The translations under genes were made by a program, and so were the position numbers. DNA of 64,000 nucleotides from Pseudotabrizicola algicola. GTDB taxonomy: Bacteria > Pseudomonadota > Alphaproteobacteria > Rhodobacterales > Rhodobacteraceae. The notes under the pieces were generated by a model, which made no database searches, was not told the origin of the DNA, and worked only from the letters and a program-made list of their open reading frames with translations. Shown one piece after another: positions 61,295-64,000 of this stretch. The stretch spans positions 62,001 through 126,000 of the forward strand of contig NZ_JAAIKE010000007.1 of assembly GCF_010915705.1 (NCBI RefSeq), written 5' to 3'. Position 1 is the stretch's first letter. Each line of letters opens with the position of its first letter.

Positions 61295-62704
61295 ATGCCC
61301 CTGGCAAATCGTTCTAGGCTGATGAAAACGCCACATCTGTCCCCTCCACCTGAAAGCTTCGTAAGACAGGGCGATCGCCCGCTTCACGTGGCATTTCGCG
61401 GGACCCTGTTGGTGCTGACCGCGTTTGCTCTTTGCGCCTTTCCTTTCGTTGTGATGCTGTGGGGCAGCGACCGCCCCGATGCGACCGCGTTTCTTTGGGA
61501 TTTCTCGATGGGCTGCGGATTTGCCGCGCTTATCCTGGTTCTGATGCAGTTCGCTCTGACGGGGCGCATCCGTGCTTTGACCTCCCCCTACGGGGCAGAC
61601 ATTGTCTACGTATTTCACAGGTTTGTAAGCTGGGGCGCGGTTGGCCTGATACTCCTGCATTTCGGCATTCTCTATCTGTGGTATCAGCCCGCCCTGGGTG
61701 AGTTGAACCCGCTGACCGCCCGCTGGGAGTTGACGGTGGCACGTCTGGGCCTTCTTTGTTTTGCCCTTATGATCCTGACGTCAGAGCTTCGCAAAAGGAT
61801 CGCCCTGCCCTATCGCGCATGGCGGATTTTACACATTCTGCTGGCGGTCGTTGGCACCCTATCGGCCTTCGCGCATGTCTTGGGGGTTGGAAAATACAGC
61901 GCCATGACTGCGGCATGGCCGCTTTGGCTGGGCGCGGCGACAGTTTGGGCGGGTTTTGTGGTGTGGTCGCGCGTGCTGCGTCCGCGCGCCCTGATGCGCG
62001 ATCCTTGGCGTGTGGTGGCGAATGATCGCGAAAGGGGTGGCGTTCACACCCTTACCCTGCGCCCTGAGGGGCGGCCCTTGCGGTCGTGGAAACCGGGGCA
62101 GTTTGCGTGGCTTACCTTGGGCAATGCACCCTGGGCGCTGCGGGATCACCCTTTTACCATCTCGACAGCGCCCGATCGGGGGCCGGAGATTTCATTTTCC
62201 ATCAAGCCACTGGGAGATGACTCGGCACAGATGGTAAAAGCCCGCCCCGGCACCATCGCCTATGTCGACGGTCCGTTTGGCACCTTTTCGGTGGACAGGG
62301 AGGTTGATGCAGAGGGTTTTGTGATGATTGCGGGCGGTGTCGGCATCACGCCGATCATCGCGAACCTGCACGCCCTCCAATCGCGAAAGGATGCCCGCCC
62401 CGTTATCCTGATTTACGCCAACAGCACACTACAAGATGCCTCGTTTAGGGAAGAGCTTGATGCCATCGCGCAAGATGTCCGGCTCACCATCGTGCATGTG
62501 CCAGAAGAGGCGCCAGATGACTGGGCAGGCGAAAGTGGCCTGATTGACCAAGACCTTTTGCAACGTCATCTGCCAGAGGCCACACGATCTTGGCCCCATA
62601 TGCTGTGCGGTCCCGCGCCGATGATTGCCGCAGCAGCAGAAGGGCTGATCGCGCTGAGAACCCCAGCGAATGCCATTAGCTTCGAAGTCTTTGATCTGGT
62701 GTAA
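61295..62704 (+). CDS. Ferric-reductase-like flavoprotein (FRE/NOX type)
   Basis: The product is up to 469 residues. An N-terminal ferric-reductase membrane domain (about 35-215) carries heme-binding-type His residues (YVFHRFVSW; LLHFGILYL; RILHILLAV; FAHVLG). A ferredoxin-reductase-like FAD domain follows (WKPGQFAWL; RDHPFTIS), then an NAD(P) domain (GGVGITPIIANL; MLCGPAPMI). It passes electrons from NAD(P)H across the membrane, perhaps to extracytoplasmic metal or oxygen. The second Met (ATG 61322) is an equally possible start. The 173-base gap to the divergent ctaG is AT-richer but shows no clear promoter. Confidence 0.88.
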   Translation: MPLANRSRLMKTPHLSPPPESFVRQGDRPLHVAFRGTLLVLTAFALCAFPFVVMLWGSDRPDATAFLWDFSMGCGFAALILVLMQFALTGRIRALTSPYGADIVYVFHRFVSWGAVGLILLHFGILYLWYQPALGELNPLTARWELTVARLGLLCFALMILTSELRKRIALPYRAWRILHILLAVVGTLSAFAHVLGVGKYSAMTAAWPLWLGAATVWAGFVVWSRVLRPRALMRDPWRVVANDRERGGVHTLTLRPEGRPLRSWKPGQFAWLTLGNAPWALRDHPFTISTAPDRGPEISFSIKPLGDDSAQMVKARPGTIAYVDGPFGTFSVDREVDAEGFVMIAGGVGITPIIANLHALQSRKDARPVILIYANSTLQDASFREELDAIAQDVRLTIVHVPEEAPDDWAGESGLIDQDLLQRHLPEATRSWPHMLCGPAPMIAAAAEGLIALRTPANAISFEVFDLV

Positions 62705-62707
62705 TCC

Positions 62708-62800
62708 ATGCGACAGACCTATGCCCGCCTGCTTGCCGCCGCACTCGTCACCTTTGCGCTTGCCTGCGCTGTTGGTTTCGCCCTTTTTGTGAACACTTAG
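62708..62800 (+). CDS. Candidate 30-residue single-span membrane protein
   Basis: ATG 62708 lies 3 bases after the flavoprotein stop. The 30-residue product (MRQTYARLLAAALVTFALAC and onward to FALFVNT) is one hydrophobic helix after a basic start, like small subunits of membrane enzymes. No clear ribosome site is visible, so it depends on coupling to the upstream gene. It could be a chance ORF. Confidence 0.4.
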   Translation: MRQTYARLLAAALVTFALACAVGFALFVNT

Positions 62801-62878
62801 CGGCCTCGGGCCTTCATGTTTCTTGCCCTTTGCCGGATTTCGCCTTAGACCCGCGCAAATCCCAAAGGGAGCGTCCCC

Positions 62879-64000
62879 ATGTCACAATCCAAGCCCGTAT
62901 CGAACCCGAAAAAAGTCGTCCTTGCCTATTCCGGCGGTCTGGACACCTCTATCATCCTGAAATGGCTGCAAACAGAATACGGATGTGAAGTCATCACCTT
63001 CACCGCCGATCTGGGTCAGGGAGAAGAGTTGGAACCCGCCCGCGAAAAGGCGATCTTGCTCGGGATCAAGCCAGAAAACATCCACATTGTCGACGTGCGC
63101 GAAGAGTTTGTGCGTGACTATGTGTTCCCGATGTTCCGGGCAAACGCGGTTTACGAAGGTCTTTACCTGCTGGGCACCTCCATTGCGCGGCCGTTGATCT
63201 CGAAGCATCTGGTCGACATAGCCCACCAGCATGGCGCTGATGCAGTGGCCCATGGTGCAACCGGCAAAGGCAATGACCAGGTCCGGTTCGAGCTTTCGGC
63301 CTATGCGCTTGATCCGTCGATCCGCGTCATTGCGCCTTGGCGGGAATGGGATCTGACCAGCCGCACGAAGTTGCTCGAATTCGCCGAGGCGAACCAGATT
63401 CCGATTGCAAAGGACAAGCGCGGGGAGGCCCCGTTCTCGGTGGACGCGAACCTGCTGCACACGTCCTCCGAGGGAAAGGCGCTGGAAAACCCTGCCGAGC
63501 AGGCGCCTGATTATGTGTATCAGCGCACTGTTGCCCCCGAAGCCGCACCGGATACGCCGGAATACATCGAGATCGCTTTTGAGCGTGGCGATGCGGTGGC
63601 AATCAATGGTGAGGCTCTCTCGCCTGCCACCATCCTTACGCGCCTGAACGAAATCGGCGGCAAGCATGGGATCGGCCGTCTCGACTTCGTGGAAAACCGC
63701 TTTGTGGGCATGAAATCGCGCGGGATCTATGAAACCCCGGGCGGCACGGTTCTGTTGGAAGCGCATCGCGGGATCGAGCAGATCACGCTCGACGCGGGCG
63801 CTGGCCATCTGAAAGACTCGATCATGCCCCGCTATGCCGAACTGATCTACAACGGCTTCTGGTTCTCGCCCGAGCGTGAAATGCTGCAGGCATTGATCGA
63901 CAAGAGCCAAGAGCATGTGACGGGAACGGTGCGCCTGAAGCTTTACAAGGGATCGGTCAACTGCGTCGGCCGTTGGTCGGACCATTCGCTCTATTCCGAG
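62879..64000 (+). CDS. argG: Argininosuccinate synthase, 5' part (3' end outside window)
   Basis: The first 374 residues are present, most of a typical enzyme of about 400. The PP-loop motif [18 protein letters not shown] is near residues 14-31, followed by TADLGQGEE, the citrulline/aspartate site [14 protein letters not shown] and [10 protein letters not shown] at the edge. The enzyme joins citrulline and aspartate using ATP. AAAGGGAG precedes the start. There is no stop inside the window. Confidence 0.98.
   Translation, partial: MSQSKPVSNPKKVVLAYSGGLDTSIILKWLQTEYGCEVITFTADLGQGEELEPAREKAILLGIKPENIHIVDVREEFVRDYVFPMFRANAVYEGLYLLGTSIARPLISKHLVDIAHQHGADAVAHGATGKGNDQVRFELSAYALDPSIRVIAPWREWDLTSRTKLLEFAEANQIPIAKDKRGEAPFSVDANLLHTSSEGKALENPAEQAPDYVYQRTVAPEAAPDTPEYIEIAFERGDAVAINGEALSPATILTRLNEIGGKHGIGRLDFVENRFVGMKSRGIYETPGGTVLLEAHRGIEQITLDAGAGHLKDSIMPRYAELIYNGFWFSPEREMLQALIDKSQEHVTGTVRLKLYKGSVNCVGRWSDHSLYSE

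Noticed and set aside
1-64000. CRISPR arrays, insertion sequences, prophage genes, rRNA or tRNA genes
   Set aside because: No regularly spaced repeats, transposase or integrase motifs, or conserved RNA-gene sequences were seen. Intergenic gaps are short and explained by leaders and terminators. A tRNAscan/Infernal run would be decisive.

Overview
The window looks like chromosomal DNA of a GC-rich alphaproteobacterium of the Rhodobacter/Roseobacter group (Rhodobacteraceae in the broad sense). The evidence is gene content and order: a SmoK-SmoS-MtlK type polyol operon, rimP-nusA-ylxR(L7Ae fusion)-infB, dnaK-dnaJ, a secA flanked by family-specific envelope genes, a fused cytochrome oxidase subunit I-III gene, a NavAb-type sodium channel, and CtrA-like boxes. 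Genus-level placement is not possible from sequence reading alone. I saw no rRNA, tRNA, CRISPR array, insertion sequence or phage gene. No gene-free stretch exceeds about 300 bases.

Layout. 1-2722: 3' end of a polyol uptake and oxidation operon (ABC ATPase, sorbitol dehydrogenase, mannitol 2-dehydrogenase). 2707-8902 (minus): a glycan cluster with galU, two tandem family-2-like glycosyltransferases, a GT14-like glycosyltransferase and a NodH-like sulfotransferase that carries a frameshifting deletion. 9031-11425: cysQ (PAP recycling, which fits sulfation), a polysaccharide ABC-exporter permease without its ATPase, and an SH3-type secreted protein. 11475-16017: baeRF7 protein and dnaK-dnaJ. 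16221-19485: radC, a PBP-OmpA fusion and an anchored envelope protein. 19627-25407: secA, a parvulin, argJ, mutT and a 46-residue protein. 25473-30973 (minus): rimP-nusA-ylxR-infB, with a terminator-like hairpin between its likely promoter and rimP.

31164-37103 (minus) is a second exopolysaccharide block: sugar-1-phosphate transferase, NDP-HexNAc 4,6-dehydratase, YjbH and YjbF homologues and a 74-residue secreted protein. 37153-39448 holds marR, a nitrilase-family amidase, grxC and comF; a BioC/NDUFAF5-like methyltransferase and hemH follow on the plus strand. 41545-43696 is a cell-envelope group: a 59-residue secreted protein resembling the 74-residue one, two L,D-transpeptidases and a CAP-domain lipoprotein. 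43764-49493: a bacterial voltage-gated sodium channel, an RlmD/TrmA-like methyltransferase and a two-gene ABC exporter. 49556-52792: CCA-adding enzyme, two Nudix hydrolases and Hsp33. 52780-54558: a receiver-PP2C phosphatase divergent from an HPt protein, with a CtrA-like box between. 54555-55802: ilvA. 55871-61121: an aa3/caa3-type oxidase locus (ctaG, CopD-like, coxB, coxI-III, small membrane protein) interrupted by a plus-strand DUF2231 gene. 61295-62704: a ferric-reductase-like flavoprotein. 62879-end: 5' part of argG.

Themes: surface polysaccharide synthesis, export and possible sulfation (galU, GTs, sulfotransferase, cysQ, Wzm, YjbFH, PglF/PglC-like pair); envelope maintenance; core translation and folding; and CtrA-type regulation of radC and of a phosphatase/phosphotransfer pair. 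The points I would check first are the rimP leader hairpin, the two small GG-type secreted proteins, the broken sulfotransferase inside an otherwise intact glycan operon, and the CtrA-like boxes. All functional calls rest on motif reading and remembered families, without database searches.
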